A stretch of 64,000 nucleotides of DNA from JAWXBA01 sp048499805. Its GTDB lineage: Bacteria; Gemmatimonadota; Gemmatimonadetes; Gemmatimonadales; GWC2-71-9. Both the position numbers and the translations under genes were made by a program. Under the pieces are notes generated by a model. That model saw only the letters and a program-made list of their open reading frames with translations. It did not search any database and was not told where the DNA came from. The stretch is from positions 424,877 through 488,876 of the forward strand of contig JASNZF010000005.1 of the NCBI GenBank assembly GCA_048499805.1. Direction: 5' to 3'. Below are positions 1 through 8,370 of this stretch, piece after piece. Position 1 is the first letter of the stretch; every line of letters begins with the position of its first letter.

Positions 1-1206
1 ACTGCCGTCAATCTCCTCAGCTACCTGCAGCGCAGCGTCGTCTTTGCGCTCTTCGACCCGATCAAGGCCGACCTGGGACTCAACGACGCCCAGCTCGGCC
101 TGTTCGCCTCGGCCTACATCCTCGTCTACTCCCTGGCCGCGCTCCCGCTCGGCATCCTCGGCGACCTCCGCTCCCGCAAGCTCGTGGTGGCGGGCGGTGT
201 CGTCCTCATGGCCACCTTCTCGTCCGCCAGCGCCCTCGTCGCCAGCTTCGCCGCCCTGCTGGCCTGCCGGGCCCTGATCGGCACCGGCGGGGCCGCCGCC
301 GGCAGCCCCGCCGCCTCGCTGGTGGCCGATTTCTACCCGGGGAATCGCCGCGCCATCGCGATGGCGATCTTCATGGCCGGCCCGCCCCTGGGCGGCGTAC
401 TGGGCATCGTCGCCGGCGGGCAGCTCGTTACCATCTACGGTTGGCGACCGACCCTCGCGTTCCTGGGCCTCCCGTTCCTGGTGCTCGCCGCCTTGCTGCT
501 CCTGCTCCGCGAACCCAGCGGACCCGGCGGGCACCGCGCCCCGCTCACCCTCGCGGGGCTGTGGCAGAGTTCCCAGATGGTCCGCAGCGTCCCGACCCTG
601 ATCTTCGTCTTCCTCGGCGGCGCGATGATCTCCTTCGGCGTCAACGGGCTGGCAGGGTGGGCCCCGACCTACATGGCCCGCGAGCTGTCCATCCCGATCG
701 ACCGGGTGGCAATCCTCCTGGCCCAGTGGGGACTCCCCTTCGGCATCGCCGGGACCCTGGCCGGCGGCTTCCTCGCGGACTCGCTCCGGCACCGGCTGCC
801 GATCGGGCGGACCCTGGTGGCCGGGATCGGCATTCTCGTCGGGGCGGCGCTGATCATGTACCTGATCACGATCCGGGACCTCGCGGTCTTCCTGCCGGTG
901 TTCGCGGTGGCGTTCTTCTTCCTCTCCTGGTACGTCGGCCCGCTCACAGCAGTCATCTTCGACGTCGTGCCCAGCACCATCGGCAGCACCGTGGTGGGCG
1001 CCTACTTCCTCTTCATTCACATGGCGGGGGATGCCCTGGCGTTTCCGCTGGTCGGACTGCTGTCCGACCGCTTCGGACTCTCGCGGGCGATGTTCATCCT
1101 GCCTGCCGTCGCCTTCTTCGGGGGGCTGGTCGTGCTGGGAGGGGCGCTGACGGTCCGCCAGGACATGCAGCGCCTGGCCCGGAGCCTGGAACCGGACCCG
1201 ACCTGA
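1..1206 (+). CDS. MFS transporter, 5' end cut by window edge
   Basis: This is an inner-membrane major facilitator superfamily permease. The frame is open from base 1, so the start lies outside the window and 401 codons are visible. The protein is a chain of hydrophobic helices. The cytoplasmic loop GDLRSRK after helix 2 fits the MFS loop 2-3 signature, and GWRPTLAFLG fits the end of the N-terminal half. The N-terminal sequence resembles the spinster/organic-anion branch, but the substrate cannot be read from sequence. It ends 14 bases before a convergent csoR-like gene. Confidence 0.85.
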   Translation, partial: TAVNLLSYLQRSVVFALFDPIKADLGLNDAQLGLFASAYILVYSLAALPLGILGDLRSRKLVVAGGVVLMATFSSASALVASFAALLACRALIGTGGAAAGSPAASLVADFYPGNRRAIAMAIFMAGPPLGGVLGIVAGGQLVTIYGWRPTLAFLGLPFLVLAALLLLLREPSGPGGHRAPLTLAGLWQSSQMVRSVPTLIFVFLGGAMISFGVNGLAGWAPTYMARELSIPIDRVAILLAQWGLPFGIAGTLAGGFLADSLRHRLPIGRTLVAGIGILVGAALIMYLITIRDLAVFLPVFAVAFFFLSWYVGPLTAVIFDVVPSTIGSTVVGAYFLFIHMAGDALAFPLVGLLSDRFGLSRAMFILPAVAFFGGLVVLGGALTVRQDMQRLARSLEPDPT

Positions 1207-1219
1207 ACCCCGCGGAGCG

Positions 1220-1567
1220 CTACCGCGCTCCGCGCTGCATCAGGTCGATCAACTCCGCGTACATCGCCTCGGCCCGCTCGGGGTCGCCGGAGCGAATGGC
1301 GGCCGTGGCACAGTGCCGCAGGTGGTTCTGGAGCAGCGCCTTCCCCACCCCGCGCAGCGCCTCCTGCACCGACGCGACCTGGGTCATCACGTCCGCGCAG
1401 TAGCGCTCCTCGTCCACCATCCGCTGCAGTCCGCGGACCTGCCCCTCGATCCGGCGCAGCCGGTTCAGGACCGCCGCCTTGATCTCGGGATCCACGGCGG
1501 CGGCCCGTCGCTCCCCGCTCTCCACCGAGGTGCCACAGGCGCAGGCCGCGAGGGGCTCATCGGCCAT
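1220..1567 (-). CDS. csoR: CsoR-family copper-sensing repressor
   Basis: This is a 115-residue, all-helical metal-sensing repressor of the CsoR/RcnR family. The ligand set is Cys57 (in ERYCADV), His82 and Cys86 (in NHLRHC). The 25- and 4-residue spacing equals that of the Cys-His-Cys copper site of Mycobacterium CsoR, which favours Cu(I) over nickel or formaldehyde sensing. It lies 39 bp downstream of a CopZ-like gene on the same strand, so the pair is probably one copper-responsive operon. The extra N-terminal Cys9 and Cys11 are outside the core fold. Confidence 0.9.
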   Translation of the reverse strand: MADEPLAACACGTSVESGERRAAAVDPEIKAAVLNRLRRIEGQVRGLQRMVDEERYCADVMTQVASVQEALRGVGKALLQNHLRHCATAAIRSGDPERAEAMYAELIDLMQRGAR

Positions 1568-1606
1568 CCGACCCTCCCAGTGGTTCGGTGCCAGTCGAGG
1601 CCCCGG

Positions 1607-1822
1607 TCATGGTGCCGTCCCGACCGCCGCCCGGTAGCCCGCCCGATCGATTGCGGCAAGCAGCTGGTCGGGCGAGGTCGCCCCCGGATCGTAACGGAGC
1701 TGCGCCCGACCGATCTGCACCGACTCGATCGTCACCCCCGGCTGGCCGGCGAGGGCCTTGTTCACGGCGTTGAGGCAGTGGGAACAGCTCATTCCCTCGA
1801 TGTGCAGGGTCAGTTCCTTCAT
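1607..1822 (-). CDS. copZ: Heavy-metal-associated domain protein, CopZ-like
   Basis: This 71-residue protein is a single HMA (ferredoxin-like) domain with the metal-binding motif GMSCSHC at residues 10-16. The family binds Cu(I) with the two cysteines and hands it to copper P-type ATPases or to CsoR. A GGAGG ribosome-binding site lies just upstream of the ATG. It is the first gene before csoR. No CopA ATPase is seen in the window, so the partner must be elsewhere. Confidence 0.88.
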   Translation of the reverse strand: MKELTLHIEGMSCSHCLNAVNKALAGQPGVTIESVQIGRAQLRYDPGATSPDQLLAAIDRAGYRAAVGTAP

Positions 1823-1874
1823 CGGTGTTCCTCCCAGGGACCGGACGGCAATGGCACGCGCCCCATAATATCAC

Positions 1875-1891
1875 ATAGGGGGGAGGGGTAT
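1875..1891. promoter_or_regulatory. Candidate CsoR operator
   Basis: The 17 bp ATAGGGGGGAGGGGTAT is a G-tract bounded by ATA and TAT, 52 bp upstream of the copZ start. CsoR sites in other bacteria are also G-tract-rich pseudo-palindromes flanked by TA. A CCCCC-CTT-GGGGG inverted repeat follows at 1897-1909. The site lies between the divergent copZ-csoR pair and the GAF gene. This is inferred from position and resemblance only. Confidence 0.4.
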
Positions 1892-2007
1892 AACAACCCC
1901 CCTTGGGGGTCACGGCAGCCTCCATTCCGGGCTCCCGACGAGCCGAACGTCCCATCCTGGCACCCCGTGGCGGGGGATCAGGCATGTATCCTGCCATTGA
2001 AAGGGGC

Positions 2008-3546
2008 ATGCCATCGGTCCCCCCGTCACCCGGCCCTCCCCCAGGGGGTCGCCGGGACTTCCTGCTCCCCGTGCTCCCTTCTGGCAAGGGCCCCTCCGAC
2101 CCCGTTGCCATCGCCACCTGGCAGATGACGGTGTCGGATGCGCTGGGGGCCGAGCTGCCGCATGACCTCCTGGCCCTCTGGTTGTTCCCGGAATCGGGAG
2201 GAGTGGTCCTGCTCGGACCCTCGGCCCTGGCGGAAGACCAGGTCGATGTCCCCCGCCCTGTCCCCCACCTGACCCAGGAGCAGTTGCTCGCGTTGGAGGA
2301 CCGGTTCCGGATGGCGGGGTACGCCAGCGTGATCGCGTCCCCGATCCGGAATGAGCATCGCGACCTCGGGCTCCTGCTGCTGGCGGCGATCGCCTCGGGC
2401 CGGTTCGGCGCGATCCAGGCGATCCGTTTGTTCGAGCTGCTGGAGCTGTTCGGCCCCCCGTTCCAGCGCCTGGCGGAGCGGATGCCCTCGGAGCCCGGAG
2501 CGACGAGCCTGCCCCGGGCGCGCACCACCGAGGCGCTGCTCGATGTTGTGATCCAGACTGCCGCACGGGCCCAGACCGGGGCGGACCTGGTCACCCGGCT
2601 TTCCGCCGCGCTCCAGGACCTGCTCCCCCACGACCAGCTCGAGATCGTGCTCCATCGGCCGGAAGGCGGCATGGATGAGTGGGAATTCGTGGGGCGGGAG
2701 AAGCCACCTCGCCGCTGGGGCAAGGAGGCACCGGGACAGCGGTCGGCACCCATCGCCGGTCCCCGCGGGGTCGACGAGATTCGCGAACAGGTTGGCCCGG
2801 CCGGTACCCTCGTCATTCCGGACCTGGCACTGAGCCGGGGGGTCCATTGGCCGCTCCGGCCGGAGGGCGACGACGGCAACCGCCTCCACGCCATGATCGT
2901 CGCGGCGCTGCCGGGCCTGGGCCCCACCGTGGGCTACCTCTACCTGGGGAGCGCCGCCGCCGACCTGTATCGGCCAGCCGACGAGGCGATGCTACGGAGC
3001 ATCGCTCCCATCGTGGCGGTGCACGCCCAGGGGCTGCGGGCCCGGGTGGAGGTGGAGGCCTTGCGGCGGACCGTCGCAGCGCTCGAGGGGCCCGGCAGCG
3101 CCCTGGCCCGGGCGGCCCGCCTGCTGGCGGCGACCTCCAACCTGGCCGCTGCCACCCAGGGCATCGCCGCCTTGCTGCGAGTCCTGACCGGCTCCACCTC
3201 GTGCCGGTTCATCCTCCGCATGGGGGCCACCGAGGCGGTCGCCCTGGAGCCCGGGGAATCCCGGCCCCTGCTCGACCTTCCCCTGATCCCCCTCGACGGC
3301 GCGCCGTTCACCCCTGTTCTCCTGGCCGAGGCGCCGTTCCTCCTGCGTCCGGGCGGGGACGACGAGCAGTTGATCCTGCCGCTGCGGGTCGGGGGGCGCA
3401 CCTTTGGCGTGATGGTGCTGACGGGCCCGGCCGGCGGCCGGCTCGCGGCCGTCACCCTCACCGCCCAGCAGGTGGCGGACATCCTTGCCCCGCACCTTGA
3501 ACTGGTGCGGCGGGAAGCGGGCGCGGAGGCGCGGAGCGGACGCTAG
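2008..3546 (+). CDS. GAF-domain protein
   Basis: This protein of about 512 residues looks cytoplasmic; no transmembrane segment was noticed. Several stretches resemble GAF sensor domains, for example around residues 165-345 and 390-500, where RLSAALQDLLPHDQLEIVL and LYLGSAAADLYRPADEAML look like GAF strands. No kinase, GGDEF or helix-turn-helix domain follows. The start at 2008 is preferred because GAAAGGGG lies just before the ATG; an in-frame ATG at 1984 and a TTG at 1903 are alternatives. It is convergent with the TonB receptor gene. Ligand and output are unknown. Confidence 0.65.
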   Translation: MPSVPPSPGPPPGGRRDFLLPVLPSGKGPSDPVAIATWQMTVSDALGAELPHDLLALWLFPESGGVVLLGPSALAEDQVDVPRPVPHLTQEQLLALEDRFRMAGYASVIASPIRNEHRDLGLLLLAAIASGRFGAIQAIRLFELLELFGPPFQRLAERMPSEPGATSLPRARTTEALLDVVIQTAARAQTGADLVTRLSAALQDLLPHDQLEIVLHRPEGGMDEWEFVGREKPPRRWGKEAPGQRSAPIAGPRGVDEIREQVGPAGTLVIPDLALSRGVHWPLRPEGDDGNRLHAMIVAALPGLGPTVGYLYLGSAAADLYRPADEAMLRSIAPIVAVHAQGLRARVEVEALRRTVAALEGPGSALARAARLLAATSNLAAATQGIAALLRVLTGSTSCRFILRMGATEAVALEPGESRPLLDLPLIPLDGAPFTPVLLAEAPFLLRPGGDDEQLILPLRVGGRTFGVMVLTGPAGGRLAAVTLTAQQVADILAPHLELVRREAGAEARSGR

Positions 3547-3585
3547 TCCCACCCCACGCCTTCCGGCCGGGGATGCCGGCTGGCC

Positions 3586-5808
3586 TCACCACCCCAATTC
3601 GACGCGCAGCGCCAGGTTCCTCCCCATGTCGAGGGCGTACTCCTTGTAGCGGCTCATGAAGCTGGCATACTCGGTGTTGAGCAGGTTGCGCGCCGTCAGG
3701 TCCACGCTGACACCACGCCCGGCCAGGGGGAAGGACAGCCCGATCCCCGCGTGGAGCAGGGTGTAGCCCGGGGGCGCGACATCCGCCTCATCGAGCCGTG
3801 ACTGCCGGGTGACGGTCTCGGCGTTCAGCCCGAGGTGGACCGACTCGAGCCCCCGAAGCTCCGGCTCGAGGCGCAGCCCATAGGTCAAACGGAACGGGGG
3901 AATGAACGGCAGCGGCTGGTCGAGCTCGAGGTTGTGGCCGTTGGTGTAGTCGGCGGTGCCACGCAGGTGCACCACCGGGGAGGCGTGCCACTCGACGACC
4001 GCCTCCATGCCGTACAGGCGGGCATCGCCCTGGACGATGTCGAAGATCCGGAATCCCGATTCCGGGTCGAGGTCTGCGGTGGGCCGCGGATAGATGTACC
4101 CGCCGATCCGGTTGTAGAACCCTCCCAGCTCCGCGCTCACCTGCTCCGACTGGATCCGGATCGCGAGGTCGGTGTTGAGCGAGGTCTCGGTGGCGAGGGC
4201 GGAGTTCCCCCGCTCAAAGCGCACCGTCCCCTCGTGGACGCCGTTGGCGAAGAGGTCGAACGCCGACGGCGCCCGGAACCCACGCCCGACGTTGGCGACC
4301 AGCGCCGTGTTCCGGGCCAGGTGATACAGCGCCCCGACATTCCCCGTCACGGCGCTCCAGTTCAGGGTGCCCGCCTCCACGCCGAGCGCGTCCTCGGCCT
4401 CCACCGCCAGGCGGCGGTGGTCGAATCGCAATCCCGCCGACAGGTTCCAGCGACCGATCTCCCCCTGCTCGAAGGCGTAGAGCCCGATATTGGTCATGTG
4501 GTTCTCGGGAATCAGCACCTCCTCGCCATACCGGCCAAAGCCGGTCCGCAGCAACTGGAGGCCCACGATCCCACCCACCCGGGAGCCCAGGACGTGGTGC
4601 AGGTGGGCATCGCTGGTCCAGGTGGTGGCGGTCAGCCCCAGCCCGACCTCTTCGGCGCCGGCCTCCTCGTACTCCTGCCGGTCATTGCGCTCGAATCCGG
4701 CGTCCACGGCAAACCGCGCCGAGCCGCCGACCGGCAGGTTGAGGGTCAGCTTGGCGCGGTCGGCCTGCACCCGCTGGTACCCGCTGAACTCCGGCTCCTC
4801 GTCCGGATCCTCATGGATCTCGAGCCGCTCGCGCCGCGAGGCGAAGGTGCCGGTAAGCGAGCCCCAGCCACCGCGCAGCCCACCCGTAACGGTGCCACCG
4901 GCCGACTCGTTGGCGCTGTTCGCCAGCGCACCGAGGGGGGTCCGGATGTCGCCACTGCGCCGGGCACTCGCGCTGGCCCGGAACCCGAAGCCCCCGGAGG
5001 CACCCTCCAGCGAGAGGCTCCCCTCGGGCTCGCGGTTGTTGCTGTTGTAGGCCGTGCCGACCGAACCCGACAGGAAGCCGCGCCCACCCGAAGCATCGGG
5101 CAGCGGGGGCGGAATCACGTTGATCACGCCACCGAGCGCATCCGAGCCGTAGAGGACGCTTGCCGGGCCACGGATGACCTCGATCCTGGCGGCATCGGCG
5201 GTCTCGACGTTGGGGCCGTGCTCGTCTCCCCACTGCTGGTTCTCCAGCCGCTGCCCATCCGCCAGCACCAGCACCCGGTTCGAGCCGAGGCCGCGGATCA
5301 CCGGTTTCCCGATCCCGCTGCCGGTGCTGAGGTTCCGCACCCCGGCCTGGCTCTCGAGCATTGCCCCCAGGCTGGCGCGCTGCCCGCGTCGCAGCTCATC
5401 CCCGCTCAGGATGCTGAGCGGCTGGGGCGAGGCCAGGCTCGTCGTGGCGAGCGGGCTTGCCGTGACCTGAACCGGGGCAATCTCCACCGCGCTCTGGACC
5501 AGGGTCACGTCGAGGGTGAGGTCCACCTCCCCGACGGTGATCCGTCGCACGGCGGGACGATATCCGATCGCCGTGAAGCTGAGGGCATAGGTGCCGCTCG
5601 GCAGGTTCACCAGCCGATACTGCCCGTTGTCGAGGGTGACGGTGGATCGACTGATCTCGACCACCTCGATCCGGACCCCGGCGAGCGGGATGCCGCCGGG
5701 CTCGGTGACCCGGCCCGACACCGTGGCGGCCGGAAGGGAAACGGGCGTGGGCTCGGCGGCGCCCCCGGCGAGCAGCATGGACAGCATTCCCGCGATGAGT
5801 GCGGTCAT
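3586..5808 (-). CDS. TonB-dependent outer-membrane receptor
   Basis: This 740-residue outer-membrane receptor has a signal peptide (residues 1 to about 18) and a carboxypeptidase-regulatory-like domain (about 28-110, GRVTEPGGIPLAGVRIEV). A plug domain follows (about 120-235, with GKPVIRGLGSNRVLVLADG and IEVIRGPASVLYGSDALGG), and then a long beta-barrel that ends in an aromatic-rich strand. The plug carries WGDEHGPN, a His/Asp-rich loop that may touch a metal ligand. A GGAG lies before the start. A small exported protein, a Bfd-like ferredoxin and an SDR lie upstream on the same strand. A metal or metal complex is a likely substrate, but this is not proven. Confidence 0.9.
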   Translation of the reverse strand: MTALIAGMLSMLLAGGAAEPTPVSLPAATVSGRVTEPGGIPLAGVRIEVVEISRSTVTLDNGQYRLVNLPSGTYALSFTAIGYRPAVRRITVGEVDLTLDVTLVQSAVEIAPVQVTASPLATTSLASPQPLSILSGDELRRGQRASLGAMLESQAGVRNLSTGSGIGKPVIRGLGSNRVLVLADGQRLENQQWGDEHGPNVETADAARIEVIRGPASVLYGSDALGGVINVIPPPLPDASGGRGFLSGSVGTAYNSNNREPEGSLSLEGASGGFGFRASASARRSGDIRTPLGALANSANESAGGTVTGGLRGGWGSLTGTFASRRERLEIHEDPDEEPEFSGYQRVQADRAKLTLNLPVGGSARFAVDAGFERNDRQEYEEAGAEEVGLGLTATTWTSDAHLHHVLGSRVGGIVGLQLLRTGFGRYGEEVLIPENHMTNIGLYAFEQGEIGRWNLSAGLRFDHRRLAVEAEDALGVEAGTLNWSAVTGNVGALYHLARNTALVANVGRGFRAPSAFDLFANGVHEGTVRFERGNSALATETSLNTDLAIRIQSEQVSAELGGFYNRIGGYIYPRPTADLDPESGFRIFDIVQGDARLYGMEAVVEWHASPVVHLRGTADYTNGHNLELDQPLPFIPPFRLTYGLRLEPELRGLESVHLGLNAETVTRQSRLDEADVAPPGYTLLHAGIGLSFPLAGRGVSVDLTARNLLNTEYASFMSRYKEYALDMGRNLALRVELGW

Positions 5809-5900
5809 GGTGGACTCCGTTCATATGGGGTGCGACCCGCCGCCCGGCGTGGGCGTCGAGGGTCGCAACAGTCATGGCACGTGGTGTGTGGGTACGGCGG

Positions 5901-6251
5901 TCAGGCGGATGGAGCGGGCGGGGCGCGGGGCTGGCAGCTGGGGGACCGCCGTGGGAGGAGGACGGGAAGCGCCTCCACCGCCTCGCGGACCCGGGTCGAG
6001 CCAAGCGGCACCACGGCCCCGGTCACGGTGGGCACCGGGGTCCGGGCAGTGCCCCAGGCGGTGTCGAGCTGGCAGGCAGCGAGATGCCGCGCCGCGCCGA
6101 GCGCGGCGGCGGCCACCGTCTGGATCGCCTCCGGGCCGCGCCCGGTGCGGTGGAATGCCGTCGCGTCCGCCAGGGGCGCACCCAGATCCCCCCAGGCGAA
6201 CAGCGCCAGGAAGAGCAGGGAGAGCGCGTGGCGAAGCATCGAACGGTTCAT
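5901..6251 (-). CDS. Small exported protein upstream of TonB receptor
   Basis: I do not recognise this 116-residue protein. Residues 1 to about 28 (MLRHALSLLFLALFAWGDLG) look like a signal peptide. The rest contains two cysteine-free Ala/Thr-rich stretches and one Cys near residue 61, and it ends in a Pro/Ser-rich tail. It lies 92 bp upstream of the TonB-dependent receptor on the same strand and may be co-transcribed with it. The antisense frame is also open, so coding status is moderately certain. Confidence 0.5.
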   Translation of the reverse strand: MNRSMLRHALSLLFLALFAWGDLGAPLADATAFHRTGRGPEAIQTVAAAALGAARHLAACQLDTAWGTARTPVPTVTGAVVPLGSTRVREAVEALPVLLPRRSPSCQPRAPPAPSA

Positions 6252-6314
6252 CGTCGCAGGAACTCCGAAAACGGTGGCCGCAGACCTTGGATACGCATGG
6301 CGGCGGGAAATCGT

Positions 6315-6542
6315 TCAAGCGGTCGGGGCGTCCACCAGGATCTGGTGAAAGATGGTCTCCCCGGTGGCCAGCATCCGGCGCAGGTAGGGACGACAGAGCC
6401 CGCACTGCCCGCCACATCCCGTCTCGGCCGTCAGCTGGTCAAGCGTCCACCCCCCGACCCGGGCGATCGGGAGCAGCTCGGCAAACAGCCGCTGCCGGCA
6501 GACACAGCGATCGATCCGCAACCCCATCCCGGCAGCCGTCAC
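6315..6542 (-). CDS. Bfd-like [2Fe-2S] ferredoxin
   Basis: This 75-residue protein has four cysteines in a CVC and CGGQCGLC arrangement, the pattern of the bacterioferritin-associated ferredoxin (Fer2_BFD) domain. In the family this domain binds a [2Fe-2S] cluster and passes electrons, for example to release iron from bacterioferritin. It starts with GTG and overlaps the SDR gene by four bases (GTGA), so the two are translationally coupled. With the nearby TonB receptor it suggests an iron-related role. Confidence 0.8.
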   Translation of the reverse strand: MTAAGMGLRIDRCVCRQRLFAELLPIARVGGWTLDQLTAETGCGGQCGLCRPYLRRMLATGETIFHQILVDAPTA

Positions 6543-7261
6543 GGGTTCGAGGGGCGGATGTCAATCTCGCTGAGCATGGCCCGGCGCGGAAGCCGCAGCG
6601 CATGCAGGACCGTCTCGGCAACATCATCCGCGTGGAGCGCCCGGGCCAGGTTGCTCGGCAGGTGCGGCTGGTCCTGCAGCATCTCGGTGTCCACGCTTCC
6701 GGGACAAATGGCGATCACCCGGATGCCGTCCTTCCGCACCTCGGCCATGAGCGCCTTGCTGAAGCCGAGCACGGCGTGCTTGCTGGCGCAGTAGGCGGTC
6801 CCCCCCACGAACCCGTTCCGTCCGGCCAGGCTCGCGACATTGACCACGTCGCCGGATCCGCGCGCCCGCATCCCAGGCAGCACGACCCGGGTCATCAGGA
6901 AGAGGCTCCGCAGGTTGGTCGCCATGGTGGCGTCCCAATCCTCGAGGCTCAATTCCTCGATCCGCTTGCCGACCAGGATTCCGGCATTGTTGACCAGCGT
7001 CTCCACGGGCCCGAGGGACCCTTCCACCGTGGCGTGGATCCGGGCCACATCCTCCTCAACCCCGACGTCGCCGGCGGCCCCCGCCGCCGCGACACCCGCG
7101 GCCTGCAGCTCCGCGACCAGTTCGCCGACCCGCTCCCCGCTGCGGGAACAGACCCCGACGGCCCACCCGGCGCGACCGAGGGCGAAGGCCAGGGAGCGGC
7201 CGATACCGCGGGTGGCTCCGGTGACCAGGGCGACGGGCGCCTGGGGGAGGGTGATTGTCAT
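6539..7261 (-). CDS. SDR-family NAD(P)-dependent oxidoreductase
   Basis: This is a 240-residue classical short-chain dehydrogenase. The nucleotide-binding motif TGATRGIG is at about residues 15-22, NNAG at about 91-94, the catalytic Ser in NVASLAG, and YCASK with the active Tyr and Lys at about 157-161. The closing PGSVDTEM is typical. The substrate is unknown. The ATG is preceded by TAGCTT and only 5 bases, so the mRNA is probably leaderless. Confidence 0.88.
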   Translation of the reverse strand: MTITLPQAPVALVTGATRGIGRSLAFALGRAGWAVGVCSRSGERVGELVAELQAAGVAAAGAAGDVGVEEDVARIHATVEGSLGPVETLVNNAGILVGKRIEELSLEDWDATMATNLRSLFLMTRVVLPGMRARGSGDVVNVASLAGRNGFVGGTAYCASKHAVLGFSKALMAEVRKDGIRVIAICPGSVDTEMLQDQPHLPSNLARALHADDVAETVLHALRLPRRAMLSEIDIRPSNP

Positions 7262-7345
7262 GCCGAAAGCTAGGGGACCAGGGATGGAGAACCAACTTGA
7301 CCCTGGGAATTACGAGTGACATATTCGGTTATCGTAGAATACTAG

Positions 7346-8326
7346 ATGAGACTCGTTCTCAAGTCCGGACCCCAAGGAGCCTTCGTGCCTCTCGGCCTCT
7401 CCCGTTGCCCTCGTGCCCGCCTCTGGGTCGCATCGCTCCTGTTTCCGGTGGGCCTCTCGGCCCAGGGGGTTCCGCTCCCAGCCTCCGACCCGTCCACCGA
7501 CCCGGCACGGGGCGGCATCGTGGTGATGGCACATGGCGGCACCCCGGAGTGGAACCAAGAGGTGGCAGCCGCCCTGCGGCCCATCGAATCCCGATATCCC
7601 GTCGAGCTGGCCCTCGGCATGGCCGACGCGGCGACCATCGAGGCCGCGATCCAGCGACTGGAGGGCCGGGGGGTCACCCGGATCGCGGTGGTTCGCCTGT
7701 TCGTGTCCGGGGAGAGCTGGCGCGAACGCACCGCGCAAATTTTGGGGCTCCGCCCCGGTGCACCGGACCGTGCCCACCACCCTGACCATGCGGCCCATGG
7801 GGACACCCACGCGGCCGCCTTTTATCGCGTGGCCCGCCGTGCGGCGGTCACGATGTCCGACGCCGGGCTCGCCGAGGCAGAGGGAATGGGACGCGTGCTG
7901 GCTGATCGGGCTCGTGGGTTGAGCCACTCCCCTGCCCGGGAGCAGGTCCTGATCCTGGCGCATGGGCCGGGGGACGATGCCGAGAATCAGCGTTGGCTCG
8001 AGTGGCTGGACGCCCGGGCCGAGACGATTCGGCAGGATCGCCCCTATGCCGACGTTCGGGTGATGACGTTGCGGGAGGACTGGCCCGAGAAGCGGCAGGA
8101 GGCGGTGGCGCGAATCCGGGCCGCGGTTGAGGCGGGAACGGCGGTGGGCCTTTCAACCCTGGTGATCCCGTTTCGGGTCCAGGGCTTCGGCCCCTACGCC
8201 GAAGTGCTGGCCGGGCTGGACTACCGCGCCGACCAGGCGGGGCTGCTTCCCCACCCCGCGGTCACGGCGTGGATTCAAGCAGAGGCCGACCGGATGCTCG
8301 GGACCCCGCCCGCCATCATCCCCTGA
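7346..8326 (+). CDS. Exported CbiX-like chelatase-fold protein
   Basis: This 326-residue protein has a hydrophobic signal segment (LWVASLLFPVGLSAQG) and then two CbiX-like halves. Each half begins with the chelatase His motif, MAHGGTPE in the first and LAHGPGDD in the second. Cytosolic CbiX/SirB enzymes insert Co or Fe into sirohydrochlorin. An exported double-domain version has no obvious tetrapyrrole substrate and may bind or deliver metal. A His-rich insert (HHPDHAAHGDTHAAAF) lies between the halves. TAGAAT five bases before the ATG suggests a leaderless start. A GTG at 7385 with AAGGAG six bases upstream gives a cleaner signal peptide and is the alternative. Confidence 0.75.
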   Translation: MRLVLKSGPQGAFVPLGLSRCPRARLWVASLLFPVGLSAQGVPLPASDPSTDPARGGIVVMAHGGTPEWNQEVAAALRPIESRYPVELALGMADAATIEAAIQRLEGRGVTRIAVVRLFVSGESWRERTAQILGLRPGAPDRAHHPDHAAHGDTHAAAFYRVARRAAVTMSDAGLAEAEGMGRVLADRARGLSHSPAREQVLILAHGPGDDAENQRWLEWLDARAETIRQDRPYADVRVMTLREDWPEKRQEAVARIRAAVEAGTAVGLSTLVIPFRVQGFGPYAEVLAGLDYRADQAGLLPHPAVTAWIQAEADRMLGTPPAIIP

Positions 8327-8370
8327 CGGGCCGGCGCCGGTGCCCCCGGGGAGGGGGGGCCGCATGGAGC

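Noticed and set aside
3835..6348. 837-codon plus-strand ORF opposite the TonB receptor
   Set aside because: It is an antisense shadow typical of G+C-rich DNA. The minus strand encodes an intact TonB receptor, and the plus-strand protein has no domain-like pattern.
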